This document shows, piece after piece, positions 45,488 through 58,400 of a stretch of DNA of 64,000 nucleotides. The position numbers were made by a program, and so were the translations under genes. The notes beneath the pieces were generated by a model, which was not told the DNA's origin, ran no database searches, and saw only the letters and a program-made list of their open reading frames with translations. Origin of the DNA: Rotaria sp. Silwood1 (taxonomy: Eukaryota > Rotifera > Eurotatoria > Philodinida > Philodinidae); NCBI GenBank assembly GCA_905250075.1, contig CAJNOP010000233.1, positions 169,953-233,952 on the forward strand, read 5' to 3'. Within the stretch, counting starts at the first letter, position 1, and each line of letters begins with the position of its first letter.

Positions 45488-48400
45488 TAAAAAGGAATGG
45501 AAGAAATTTAGTCTTTATTTATATCAATGAAGGATTGTATCATATATATGCACGATTTTAATTAGTAATTGATCAAGGTGCTACTCAAATCAGTGAACTT
45601 TGACAACTTGATATGTATTTCTTTTTATTTCGAAAGTTGTATTTGTTTGGAAATAATAACCAAGGTGATCAGAAAAATTGAACAGCGACTACATAATAGT
45701 GTTATTGTGGATTCTCACACATAGTAAAAGCTATAGATCTCAAATTTAATAATTATTTAGTACAAAGTAGGTACAAGGATACCTCAAAGTTTCAAAGAGT
45801 TTGATTTTGTTAATTACGAGAACAATGTATTTTAAAATTACAGCAGGTCTTCTTGGATACCTTTTATTTGTTTAAAGCTTGAGAATTAATCTCCTCATAG
45901 TTATTTCTTTAATATTGCATATATACTTTCAATGAATCATACCTCAGCAAATTTAGTATCACGTTCTTGAGATGAAATCCGATTATTAAATAATTTATCA
46001 ATCGTTCAAAATACAATCATTGTTGTTTGTATTTTATTCTGCTGGCGATGTTTTCTTACACATTTCTATCCATTTCAACTCTGTTACTGCGTATATAGCT
46101 TGACTGAACATATAACCAGCGGATCGTGATGAACATCGAATAAACGAGAAAATTTAAATGTTTATTATTAGTTTCTACTACGCTATCATTTATTTAGAAT
46201 TGTTCAGTACTTTATTAATATATCTTTAACAAAATCCTTTTATCGATTACGAAAAATTTATCCTAACGTTGTCTTTTTTTATCTTTTCATTATTACAAGA
46301 GAAGATATTACACAAAAAAATGTCATTTAAATGATTGACACGAATGCTCACGATTCATATAAAAAGTTTTGGCTAGGTCTACATATAAAATAATTGTGTC
46401 ACGCGCCAACATTTATGAAACATCCTGTATCCATAGATTTTTAGAAGGTGAGCATCGATCCTTAATTAAAATCTTTATCTGAACCACTATTTCTATATAA
46501 TATCAAGCATGGATATTCGTTCTATTTGGATTATTCATAACTGTCAAATACCTTCATGCAGCTTGAGTAATTTTCTAGTCATGAACTGAATTTGAAACGA
46601 CATTTTATTTTTAAGTCAAGGAAATTCAACTTGAAAAGCAATATATAAATCAGCCATTCTATTAAGAATGTCACAAGCCAATAATGATGTTTTGCAGTCG
46701 CGACATAGTGTACAATATCTAAATTGCTGTGCATACAGCTAACAAAGAACGATGAAGTTTATTTTGTAACTTTCGAAAACGCAACATTCCTCTCATGAAA
46801 TTCCGTTCATTAATTTTGAGCAGAATTACATATTTCATTTCGAAGTGTACTGCACACTACAAAATCAAGTATCCTATCCAAGGAGCAAATGGGAATTTGA
46901 ATATTTCTTTAAGTACGAGCGATATCTAGAAGAAAGCTTTTCACTCCGTTGAACATAGAATACAAACGTAGCAACAATAAGAGGTATCTCAACTAGCATC
47001 CAATAATATCTTAAACTCTTTTCTCTTCCATGTGCAATCAAATTGAAACTCAACTACTACTAAAAACTTCTCCTCCAAAGACAAAATAAGTGTGGAGGTC
47101 TATGAAGAAATAATATATACCCACATTGTCCAATCTATCGGACTTGGGAATCAAAAGGAAATAAGTTTGCTACACTGTGGGATGTGACAAATATGCTGAA
47201 TGATAATGGATTTGTTAGCATGATTTTTGAATACCTATGCTACACTCAATTCATTAAGTGTCGAATTCGAATACAGGAATAATTTATTTAATAAATCTCT
47301 GTAGTTCAAAAATGTATAATAATATATAAATGTGTCTGTCACATATTTGTAGAAGAGGATTTGAAGAGTGTCACTTTTGTTACTATGTATTTCAATACTT
47401 ATCAGTAGTTATGTCTCAAAGAAACACAATTAGACAAGCTATATTTAGAAGAACAAAAAACAATATTATCATTCGAACTAGAAAGGAAAGTTCTTCTAAA
47501 TGATTATCAAAAATTGTTCGGTTGTCATCGAACAGTAAGTGGATATATTAGATCGAAATTTATAGAAATGAGATATGCTAAGGTTCCTACGACTACTCCA
47601 GTAGTCGAAAAAATTCAATGACTGCATTGAAAGATATATCGCATCTTTCTTTCTCGTATTTACTGGAAAAATAAAATTATTGTTACATCTTCGTGCTTTT
47701 TGTCAGTAAGTATCTACCGATAGTCTTCTTTATAAAACAAACGATTAAGGAACTATTGAGTTGTTTACATTCACGAATGTCATCTTCAGATTTGATACGG
47801 ACAACAATGACTACGTCTTTTAGCACATAATTTATCAAATTTTTCATTTGTTCTAGTATGTTCGAATCACAATCAATTATTTCGAGTTCTCATACCAATC
47901 CTGATCAACACTCATCATTGTATTACTACAATTCATATTCATCTGAAATGAAAACAAATTGCGTAGATAAGGTTATGGATCAAACAGATTTTGGAATTCA
48001 ACCACAAGATTAGTTCCAATTTTTTTTCTAAAAGTTGTAACATTTGTCTCAAAAATTTTGCTAATGTGGGTAAAAAAAATGATATGGTAGATTGGCAAAA
48101 AGATTGTTATATGGATTTATCGACTCAATCATGTATTATGGTTTTGTCATGCCTTGAGACTGATTCTTCGTCATAAAAGTATGAAAAAATCATACTGATC
48201 TGCTCGTATCTGATCAGATGTTTTAAAGAATGATGGAATGAACCACGCATCGAAAGTGTATTGTTCATCGTCTCTTCTTCTTTTTATTGTCCTGCCTTGA
48301 CTATTAAACATTTGATGATACTCAAGCGATCGCTAACATACTATCCAAATAAACTCGTGCCGTTCCAAAATTTTGTCAAGCAATACAAATAATGTATGAA

Positions 48401-49744
48401 CTCGGATTGTTTCTTCATAAATTCTATCGTTAATTCCCACAATTCTGAACTGTACAATGATGACAAGTGTCTTTTTTTTTCTGAACATGTTATACATTGG
48501 AAAATTTTCTTAAACAATCCGAACCCGGCTTTTAATGTCATGATTTGTTTTCACAAGTGATTTTGTTCAAAACTCATGTCAGAATAGTATTCCATTGATG
48601 CAGAAGCTCTTCGCATAGAGGATCGAAATCATTGACATAAAATAACGCAATCATAACCAGATTTCAATGTAATCGATGTTTTCTTGCTTACATCATCCAA
48701 TAATCAACATCGATTCAGTTTATAATGTAACTGACTTTTTACAATCAAAAATATTTTCTGCATATATTTATCGTCTATTTTAATTATTTCATCAGAAACC
48801 ACCAAGGTGTGTGAAATTCTACTAAAGATATTATGCAATTGTTGAACTGTTATATATGCTTAAAGTATCGATCAAATATTTCACTAATGTAGTTGTCTCC
48901 TACAATGACAAAACTGTCGATAGTCAATAATAGAAAATTATTATACCTATTTGAATCACTGTGTTATAAAACATTCAATAGTCAATTTCTTCTGCTAGTT
49001 TAAAAGATGCGTTGACAGAGCAGCTGATAAGATAAAGAGAGAAAGATTTTGCAAAATTCAATGATCTGAGAAGAAAAATATTATCAGGAATGCATGATAC
49101 ATGAAAGCAAACGAACTATGCTTTTCTAATTAGCATATATTAATAGTAGAGTTCAATACCAATTGAAACTATGTTTGATATCATTTTCTATTTCACAAAC
49201 GCCAAGGCAGCTCATTTCAACTAGTAACGCATGAATCACAGAGTCGGTTTATTAATTTCATTAAAGTTTATATTCGTGGGAATTTTAGAACATAGTTATT
49301 GATGACAGTAGCTTTTAATTGTCTTGGTAAATTTCAATAGAGATGTTAGTAGTACGAATGCAGAAAGTGCTAAGTATGTCGATGTGAGTTAAAATAAAAT
49401 GAAGCCGCACCCACCACCTACACCATAGTGTTACGACATCTATTGTATATTAATTGATTTTTTTTATACAATCTGATCATAGTACAATAATTTGGAAAAT
49501 AAAAACGTTATCAAAGCAATATTTGTTTTTTCTACAATTAAACTTTTTAACTAACAAAGAAGAATATGGTCATCTTTATTTAAAAGGGTTTATTCTTTGG
49601 TTCAATGGCAACCGTTGTTATTTATTTTTTTTTCAGTGCATCAAATCAAAAGTTATTTATTTTCTAGAGTGTTCTAAAGAATAGAACAATTCAATTTTTA
49701 TATAAAACTAAAGTAACAAAAAAAAAAAGAAAGCCTTATTCATT
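45488..49744. other. Long gene-poor stretch
   Basis: AT-rich unique sequence. Short frames on both strands (for example 47991-48176 and 48341-48541) have no family features. The phrase GAAACATCCTGTAT near 46420 and GGATGTCCTAGAAG near 44980 may mark ends of decayed mariner-type elements. I see no supported gene. Confidence 0.4.
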
Positions 49745-51209
49745 ATGTCAAATTCATCAAAAGATCAACCATCAATTCGGTATATCATCTTTTACTATTT
49801 TTAATTTTCTCTCTTCATACATATTTTTTTTTCAGTGTTCATGCACCACCAGGTGGTCATAGTAATAATATCTTTGGTACTGATCCCGAAGAAACACATA
49901 ATAGAGCTGCAACTCTTGCTGGTCAATATAAACAAACACAAATGAAATCAAATATTTTTGGTACAGATGAACCAGCACCAATACGTTCTGTTTCAAATAA
50001 AAATAAATCAAATATTTTTGGCACGGATGAACCAGTACCAACACGTTCGGTTTCAAATAAAAATAAATCAAATATTTTTGGTAGTACTGATGATGATGAT
50101 CAAAATAAACGTCAATCAGGTGGTCGACAAGGTTTACGAGGTAAGTTGAAATAAAACAAACAATAATGATGATAAACAATCATCTATCAGTATAAAAATA
50201 TCTTTATTACTGATATTGGAAAATTATAAAAATATTTTATTTAGATCCAAATGCATCACGCAGTGAGTCTGCTGTTTCTTTTTGTTGTCCTTGTTTGATT
50301 TGTTTAAACTAAAACGAAAAAATGAAGTATATTACATATTCCCATTTATCCTAAAATTTTTTACTTTTCCCCCACTCTACTAAATACAGATATTCCTTCT
50401 CATGTATGTTTCACTTATTTCATGACACAGTTATCTTCGTGTATTCACAAATGAACAAGATTTTAATGCATGATGCTTTTATTTAGGCATTTATTATATA
50501 CATCAAGCTTCAATTGTATTTCGTGTAAATGCCTATTGCTTTCTTATATTTGTTCATTTATAATTTACTTCGAAGAGAAAGAACATGTATAGTGATATAA
50601 AAAAAAAAAAAAATAAGAGAAAATCATGCTTCACTTTTGAAATAATTTAATATTTTGCTTAAATTTTTTTTTTTGCTACAAAATATAATTTTCTATTTTG
50701 TTTTTGAATTTTTGATTGATTTAAAATTCTTATTTTATTACAGTGGGATACAATCCAATAAATGGTGAATCTTATACAATGAAAAATAATATAAATTCCA
50801 AAAATATAGAAAATGATAAACAAATAGATGTATCAAATAAAACAATTGAAGAAGAAAATAATAATGTTCAAGTAACATCAACGAATTCAATTGAGAATAG
50901 TAATATTCAAAAAACAGTTGAAAAATCTGATGATGGAAATAATGGTCAAAAGGTAAGAAAATATTTAATATAATGGTAATAATCAATATTATGTAATAGA
51001 ATATAACTGTTCAATGATGATTTTTACACCGTTTACCCGTCTGAAATCGATAATAATGTAGATAATTTTGTGTCCTGAGAACAGTTTTTAGAATTTACAT
51101 TTATTTTCTATATACAAAATTTTAATTATTATTCTCATTTTAGAATGTACATACGAGCGTTCGTGTATGTCATCCACCCGGTGGTAAATCCAGCGGTCCA
51201 CTTTGGTAA
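49745..51209 (+). CDS. Jupiter microtubule-associated homolog (JPT1/HN1-like)
   Basis: Five exons: 49745-49779, 49836-50140, 50245-50262, 50744-50952 and 51144-51209, total 633 nt, 210 residues, all phases consistent with GT..AG sites. The protein is disordered and polar. It starts MSNSSKDQPSI and then carries RVHAPPGGHSNNIFG. SNIFGTDEPxPxRSVSNKNK is repeated three times with variation (residues about 47-95). It ends VRVCHPPGGKSSGPLW. The two PPGG-S motifs at the ends and the NIFG motif define the HN1/Jupiter family, whose members bind microtubules and act in cytoskeletal and growth signalling. The symbol is left empty because JPT1 and JPT2 cannot be told apart. The long Asn/Lys/Glu exon 4 is unlike vertebrate members. 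If the intron after exon 3 is retained, the frame ends after SAVSFCCPCLICLN, giving a cysteine-rich short form. Confidence 0.85.
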
Positions 51210-51226
51210 ATGGTATATTTAACATC

Positions 51227-51232
51227 AATAAA
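51227..51232 (+). terminator. Poly(A) signal of the JPT1-like gene
   Basis: AATAAA lies 18 bases after the stop codon, in keeping with the very short 3' ends of compact genomes. Confidence 0.6.
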
Positions 51233-52421
51233 CTTTTCTCATTATAATTATTGTCTGGTGTATTTAAACAAGTACTTTTCATAACATTTTTTTTTCCTCT
51301 ATGTCATTCCTAATAATCTCATGATTTTATTATTTTTTTTTTTTTGATCATTCTCATTTTATTTAACAACATGCTTCAGATAATCAAAAATTATGGTATT
51401 CATATGTCGATTGTGTATAAATATATATTTGTCTGTAGTTGAGAATGAACGAGATTTCATTTTTAAAAGAAATTGAAGGATTTCAATAAGAAAATCAATT
51501 TTTTTCGCATTATTTTAAATATAATGAATTGATGATATTAAGAGAAAGTATTGACAACTTCTGTTGTCATTTTTCTTATTGCCATGGTAGCTCAATGACT
51601 CATTGATTGAATAGCAAAAGATGCACTTTAGCGGAGCGCTATATATCTAAACAGTTTTTACGGTCAATGCTTGTATTCATATAGTGAATTAGATAATTTA
51701 GCTAGATTCAATTTGTTAGCCTAACTCGCGTTTACGTAATCATCATTGATAGATGACTATCAGCGTATGACAATACCCACATTGAAAGAAATCGAATTTT
51801 AATAATGAAAATAGTATTATCTTTTTTTTTGTTTATTTCTGTAGAAAAAAGTGTTGATATTCAAAAGTATAAAGTCTCTTCTCTTGACTATTGTAACATT
51901 GTATTACTTCATCAAGGTCAAAGTTTTTAAAAATATATTACATGTATTCTTTATTAGAAATAGAATCAACATGCTGTTTCAAGTATGCAAAGATCTGAGT
52001 AATTGAAAGAGAAGAAGAAGAAAAAAGAATTCATGAAGAATATTAACCTTGATCTAAGAAAGAATAACTGTACTTATACTGAAAAGCAATGGTGAACTCT
52101 TCATGTTCTATAGTTTTCTATGGCAGAGTTAAGTTAATGCTGTATACTAACGCCCTCTAGTTTTACGTAATTCGTTTTTCAAGAAAAATTAAGAACATAT
52201 TTCAATAGAAAATAATTTTCTCTATCTATTTATATTAAAGTAATATTTAATCTTGGCAAAAAACCAAATGACCAATCATACAACATTTGCTATTGTTTCA
52301 CTTATTTGCTCCTATTTTTTGTCGGCTGAGGTTCCATACCACCGGTGACGAATGTACAAACGATAGATAGAATTGAAAAAGACGTATATATAAATAAATA
52401 TATATAGATATATAATAAAAG
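51233..52421. other. Intergenic stretch before PAN3
   Basis: AT-rich with no gene seen. The last 60 bases before the PAN3 start are TATATA-rich and may hold its promoter. Confidence 0.4.
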
Positions 52422-55400
52422 ATGATTTCAAACGGTGCCTTCGATGGAGATCCATATGGAGTTGCACCATTTCAACAAGTAAAAAAAGAAAAATGAATAA
52501 AGTTAATTATTTATAATTTTTCAATATTATTCTTTTTAGGGAAGAACATTTATGACACCACCACGTAATCCAGCAGTTTATTATAATAATTCAAGTTATT
52601 CTCAACCATCAATAATGACACGTGATGCTCCAATGACTAATAATGTTAGTGGTCCTAATAACAATAATTCTAATGCTTATTTAACTGATATACATTCACA
52701 TTCAGTACAGAACAAATATTCACATGTGAGAATTTGAAAGATTTGATTTATATAGATAGATTATATGACAGTTATTTTAAATATGATAGTGATAGAAAAT
52801 TAATTTTTTTTTTTTTTTTTATTTAAAAATTCAGTATTATTGTTTATTATAATTGAAGTTTTATTTCATAGTTAAAATATTTAAGTATGACTAATATAAT
52901 TAGTTTCAAAACAATATGATATTTATATATATTTTTTCTGTTGTCCTGAGTAAATAATTTTGTATTTATTAGCATAATTATAGTTATATATTTATCATTA
53001 TCAGAGAAATATCGATATAAAAAAATATTTTATAAGTTTTAAATTTATTTTTATTTTCTATCTTTATCATATTAAATAGTAGAAAAATATTGAATGTCTA
53101 TATTTAAAAAATAACATCTAAATTATTCATAAGAATATTTTAATAATCTAATGAAAAATTTTAAGCATTTTTTTTATACTCAATATTTATATCTTGTTTA
53201 GGTAATTTCAAATCGATTTTATGACATAATAATCTAATCTTAAACTTATATTTTAGTTTTTTTTCTTCCTAATTTTCAAGGTATTCTTTTATTGATTAAA
53301 GCTAATTTAAAAAAAAAACAAAATAAATTAATCACTTCAAATCAGATTATAATTGAACAAACATAGTTTTATTTTAACTTATTCTTTTTGTATAAAAAAA
53401 AATAATCATTCTTAGTTTTTTTTTACATAAACGCAAGATTCTTCATGATTGATATTTATTATTTAATTGAATCCATAAGTTTCATTATCATTGATTAATA
53501 TCTCAAGATTCATTTTTATTATTATTTACTAGACATTTTGAATCTGTCCGAAATCAAGAGTTTATAACATTGAGAAATGTTTAATCAAAATGAATATCAT
53601 ACTGGTAGGTTCTTATGAAACCATCACTATTTGATGGAATTATATGGATGATATATGTTCTAGAAGATTAATATTTACATTAAGAAAACATTTTCAAATG
53701 ATTTTTTATTGAATAAACGTTAGTAGGACAAATCATTGTGTCCTAATGATGTTGTGAAAGTTTTTCGTAAATATATAATAGACATACAACAAAAAATGAC
53801 TTCGATAAAATGTTTATCGATGTAGTACTCTTTTAGGATTGATGCAATTTGGTTCTTATTAATACTTTTCAAATACACATATATACAAAGTAGCCTAAAA
53901 GTAACATGAAAAATAATGTTTTCAATTTTTGTTTTTGAACATAGTAAATTAGATCTGATATTTATACTAGATGACATAATTCAAAGATGTAGCGCATATG
54001 ATCAGTATCTAGCTGTTGGAACTAATCCAAAAATGTATAAATAATACGAATGGAATTATGTTGACAAGTTTGTTCAATTAGTACCTAAGCGATTGCAACT
54101 TTGCAAAGATTTAGAGGGTAAACATATTGAGCAATTTTCATGAAAAACTTCGCTATTAAAAACACTTGACAAATATATATTATTGTATGTGTGTCATATT
54201 CTAGTTCTATTGTTTTAATAAACATTTTGTTAAAACTCAGAGTTTATTTTCTTACTTTTGACCATTCTATATTTGTACGTTTTTAAACAAATAACTATAC
54301 TTAAGTACTGATTATATGCTGCATCTTTGAATTATGTCATCTAGGATAAATATCACATTTAACTTACTATGATCGAAAAAATTATTTATCATGTTACTTT
54401 TGGGCCATCCTTATCATTAAATACAGTAAAGATGAGACTAAAACATCTATTATTTCTTTTAAATAACTTAATCAAAATTTAATAACAAACATATATTTAA
54501 TCTTGATTAAAACAAAATTATATATGAATTTTTTTTTTTGTTTTTCTTTAGCCTAATACTATGTTGGGTACATCACGTTTAGCACATCTTGGAGTTAGTG
54601 GACCATTCAGTAGTCTTGGACCTGTTTCCAGTCATGGTAAGTATCTATATGATAAAATATTTATTTCTAATTACAAAATAATTTCTTGTTGTGAAATGCA
54701 CATTATTTTGCTTCTGCATGTTTCAGTACGCAAAAGCTTACAAACGACAAGTATGATTTGTTGTATAAAATAACATATAGATTGTGCATGTGTTTTTATT
54801 TTGTTCTTTTCTTGCATGCATTTTTTATTTTGTAAAATTTATTTGATTTGTTTTTTTTTTCTTCTAGTCGATGCAGCAGCAGCCTTGGATAATAGTTCAC
54901 GTATATCACCAGATAATAATCTGGATTTTTATGGTTATTCACAAGCAGCATCCTATAATGTAAAATTGATTGTATATATTTTTTTGAGAGAAAAAATTAA
55001 AATTTAACTAAAGATAAATTAAAATCTGAATACTAGAATAATATCTCATTAAATAATTTATAATATAAAAATACTCCTTTATTTTGGTTAATTGAAGAAT
55101 ACTTGTCTTAACAATTGTATATGGAATTGTTTGCTGAATTCTAGTTAGACATTATTTTCTATGCATGTCGGGAAAAAAAACCCATGTTTTTCGAATTGAG
55201 ACTTTGAAGTATAGTTTGTATCGAAAGAAAAAGAACAATATGATAATCCTATCATTTTTTTCTTAAAATTCTAAAAGATATAGAATTTGATAGCATTGTA
55301 GAAGACCGTTAACATGATTTTTTCGGGTTTTTTTTTAATGCAACAGTTATTTTAGAATTAAAACTTCTCTTCTTTTTTTTTTTTTTTTTACTATTTTATT

Positions 55401-58400
55401 CAACTTATAATAAAAAAAAACATATCATTATATGGAATTTATCTTTATTTGAATTCTAAATTTGCATACAACATGTATATATGTATAGAAAATATTGATT
55501 ATGTATATAAATATATAGATGCAACAATTGACAGATGATGATCTATTAATAAGTGGTTCGAATCATCATGAAGAAAAAGAACGTACAGCACCACCTGATA
55601 TGTCATCGGTTCGACAAGCTCGACCTGATTTTGCATATTTTATGACTGATGAATTGAGGTAAAATATAAGTTAAATGTTTTATTTTTACATAAATTCAAT
55701 ATTTTCTTATATAGAGCTGAACTACTCAGACGTAATCATATGTTAACTGTATGTGCAAATCTCGATGTAGCAGCAGGTATAACAAAAAATTTATATTATT
55801 TAAATAAGATGTTTGTTTATTTTTAACTCATTAGAAATTCTGTCCGATCAGCCGTAAACTAGATATTAGGATCAGAATTTTGAATATGAACTTTCAAAGA
55901 TTATTTTACTACTCTCAAAAGACGAAATTCTGGTCTTACGTGGGAACCACCCGAAGTGATTCACCACTTTTGAGCTTATATTTTGGACATATAGAGGGAA
56001 TCTCTAGACTAGAATAATCCTAAAAGGATTCGAGTCCATAGGCCTCCGATACTGATTTATAGCCATTTTACTTCAGTTTTAGGCTATGGCATGGTTTGCA
56101 CACACAAAGAGACTGATAGTATTTAGATCGGGAATTTTGTCCACAGATAAGTCTATTTGTAATCAGAATGTCCTAAAAATTTCAGCTCAAAAGAATGTTT
56201 TCTTTGTGAACTGTTGAATTTTCTAAAATCATTCAGATCTCATAAAAGATGCAAAAAATCTTATGTTTTCTCAACATTCAACATCTCGTGAAGGAAATAT
56301 TCTTTTGAGCTGAAATTTTTAAGACATTCTAGTTACAAGTAGACCTATCTGTGGACAAAATTTCAGGTCGAAAAATCATCAGTCTCTTTTTTTGTGCATT
56401 CCATGTCCTAGGCTAAAATTAAATTAATATGGTTATAATTCTGTATCGGAGACCTATGGACTCGAATCCTTTTAGGATTATTCTTGTCTAGAGATCCCCT
56501 CTATATGTCCAAAATGTAAGCTCAAAAGCGATGAAGGACTTCGGGCGTTTAGCTCTTAGGAACTACTTTCTAACAGATTAAAAATAAACAAAAATCTTAT
56601 TTCTAAAAATTTTCCGAACATTCATTAATAAACTTTAAACTATTTCATTAAATTTAAATTCTAGCTATGCCAGAACGTGTAGGTGATTATTATAATTTAA
56701 TGCCACTTGATAGTAGTCAAGCAAATGTACCACATAAATCACGAACTTTTCGTTATCAAACAATAAGTTATAAAGCAACACATATTCGAACAAATGCTAT
56801 ATGTTATTTAAAACGAATAATGGGTATTTAAAAAAAACAATATCTTTTAATTTTTTATTTTGTTATTTTCAATAAAATATTTCTTTTTTTTTGCTAAATA
56901 AAGGTTGTAAATTACCAACAGTACGTTTATATGAAGTTGTTGAAACATGGAAAAAAATAATACATGCTAATATTGCACAATTACGTGAAGTTTTTTTAAC
57001 AAAAGATTTTAATGATGATCAACCTTGTAATTTTTTTTATTTTATTTATTTTAAAAATTAATTTATTTAATTTTTTCTAGCTATTATTTTTGTTTATGAT
57101 TTTATACCATGTTGTGAAACATTACAAAAACGTCATTTTAGTTCAAATAATAGTCTATTAAAAGGTTGGTCAAATCCTTATAATATATCTGGTGAAGATC
57201 GTCCATTTAGTGCTGGAAAAGGTATTTTTAAATATTTATTATTTATTTATATAATTAAATAATTTTTTATTTAAGGAACTAATCAAACTGGTTTATTAGC
57301 TGAAGCACTTATATGGGAATATGTTGTACAATTATCATCATTAATACGAACATTACATGCAGCATTACTTTCTTGTCGTTGTTTACATTTATCAAGAATA
57401 CTTGTTGATGGTGATTCAAAAGCAGGACGTGCAAAATCTAGGTATTAAAAATTTTAACTTATATATGTTCGAAAAAAAAGAAGATATTGATTATATATTT
57501 AAAAAACAAAATTTTTACGTCTCTTCCTAGATCTTATCATCAAAATAATTTATAAAGCATTCTCTTACAGGTTTTAGTATTTTAATGAATCGAAAGAATT
57601 TTATTACAATACATATAAATTAGTATGATGGTGATATTTATAAGTCGAATAGGATGGATGTACAAAAACTATGAACTAATTGAGTAAATGTCTTTAGTAG
57701 GCTAATCTAATGAAAGATAAAATAATATTTGTCATATTGTATATGTATTACAGTGAGGGCTCAAAAAAGCATGTACATTTTTTTTTACGCATAAACGAAT
57801 AATTAGGATACTCGGAAAATTTTCTCTCATAACGAACTTTGTAGAGCTTTTTTCGCTGATCATTTTGGAAAAAATAGTTTTTGATTTTCATTGAGTAATG
57901 ACGATGTTATAGTCAAAATACTAAACACTGTAATACATACTATATCTAATTACAACTGAACATACTCTGAAAATCACACTAAAACCTCACTAAATTCATT
58001 GTTTTCCAAATAGTAATTATAGAGTTTTGTTCAATTTTTTATGCTCTTTCATATGAAAGAGTTGAAATTTAAAAAAAAAAAAATCAAAATTTTATTAATT
58101 AATTGCTAATTATTATTAATTAATCGCTAACTATTATTAATTAATCGCTAACTATTATCAATTAAGCACTAACTATTATTAATTAATTGCTAATTATTAT
58201 TAATTATTATTAATTAGTTAACTGCAATATAAGTATAAGTGCTTGTTACCAAAATGTAGCCCATTAAATTCTGCGTCGAATGATATATAGAACATCTTTC
58301 AGATGTTGTGAAATAACGTAAAAATTAGCCAAATATCAAAAGTGTGCTAAACTTTTTTCCCTACTTTATATTACAGTGTTTAGTATTTTGGCTATAACAT

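Noticed and set aside
58080-58215. CRISPR-like array (regular AT-rich repeats)
   Set aside because: Units of about 29 bp are tandem without unique spacers, lie inside a eukaryotic intron element, and there are no cas genes.
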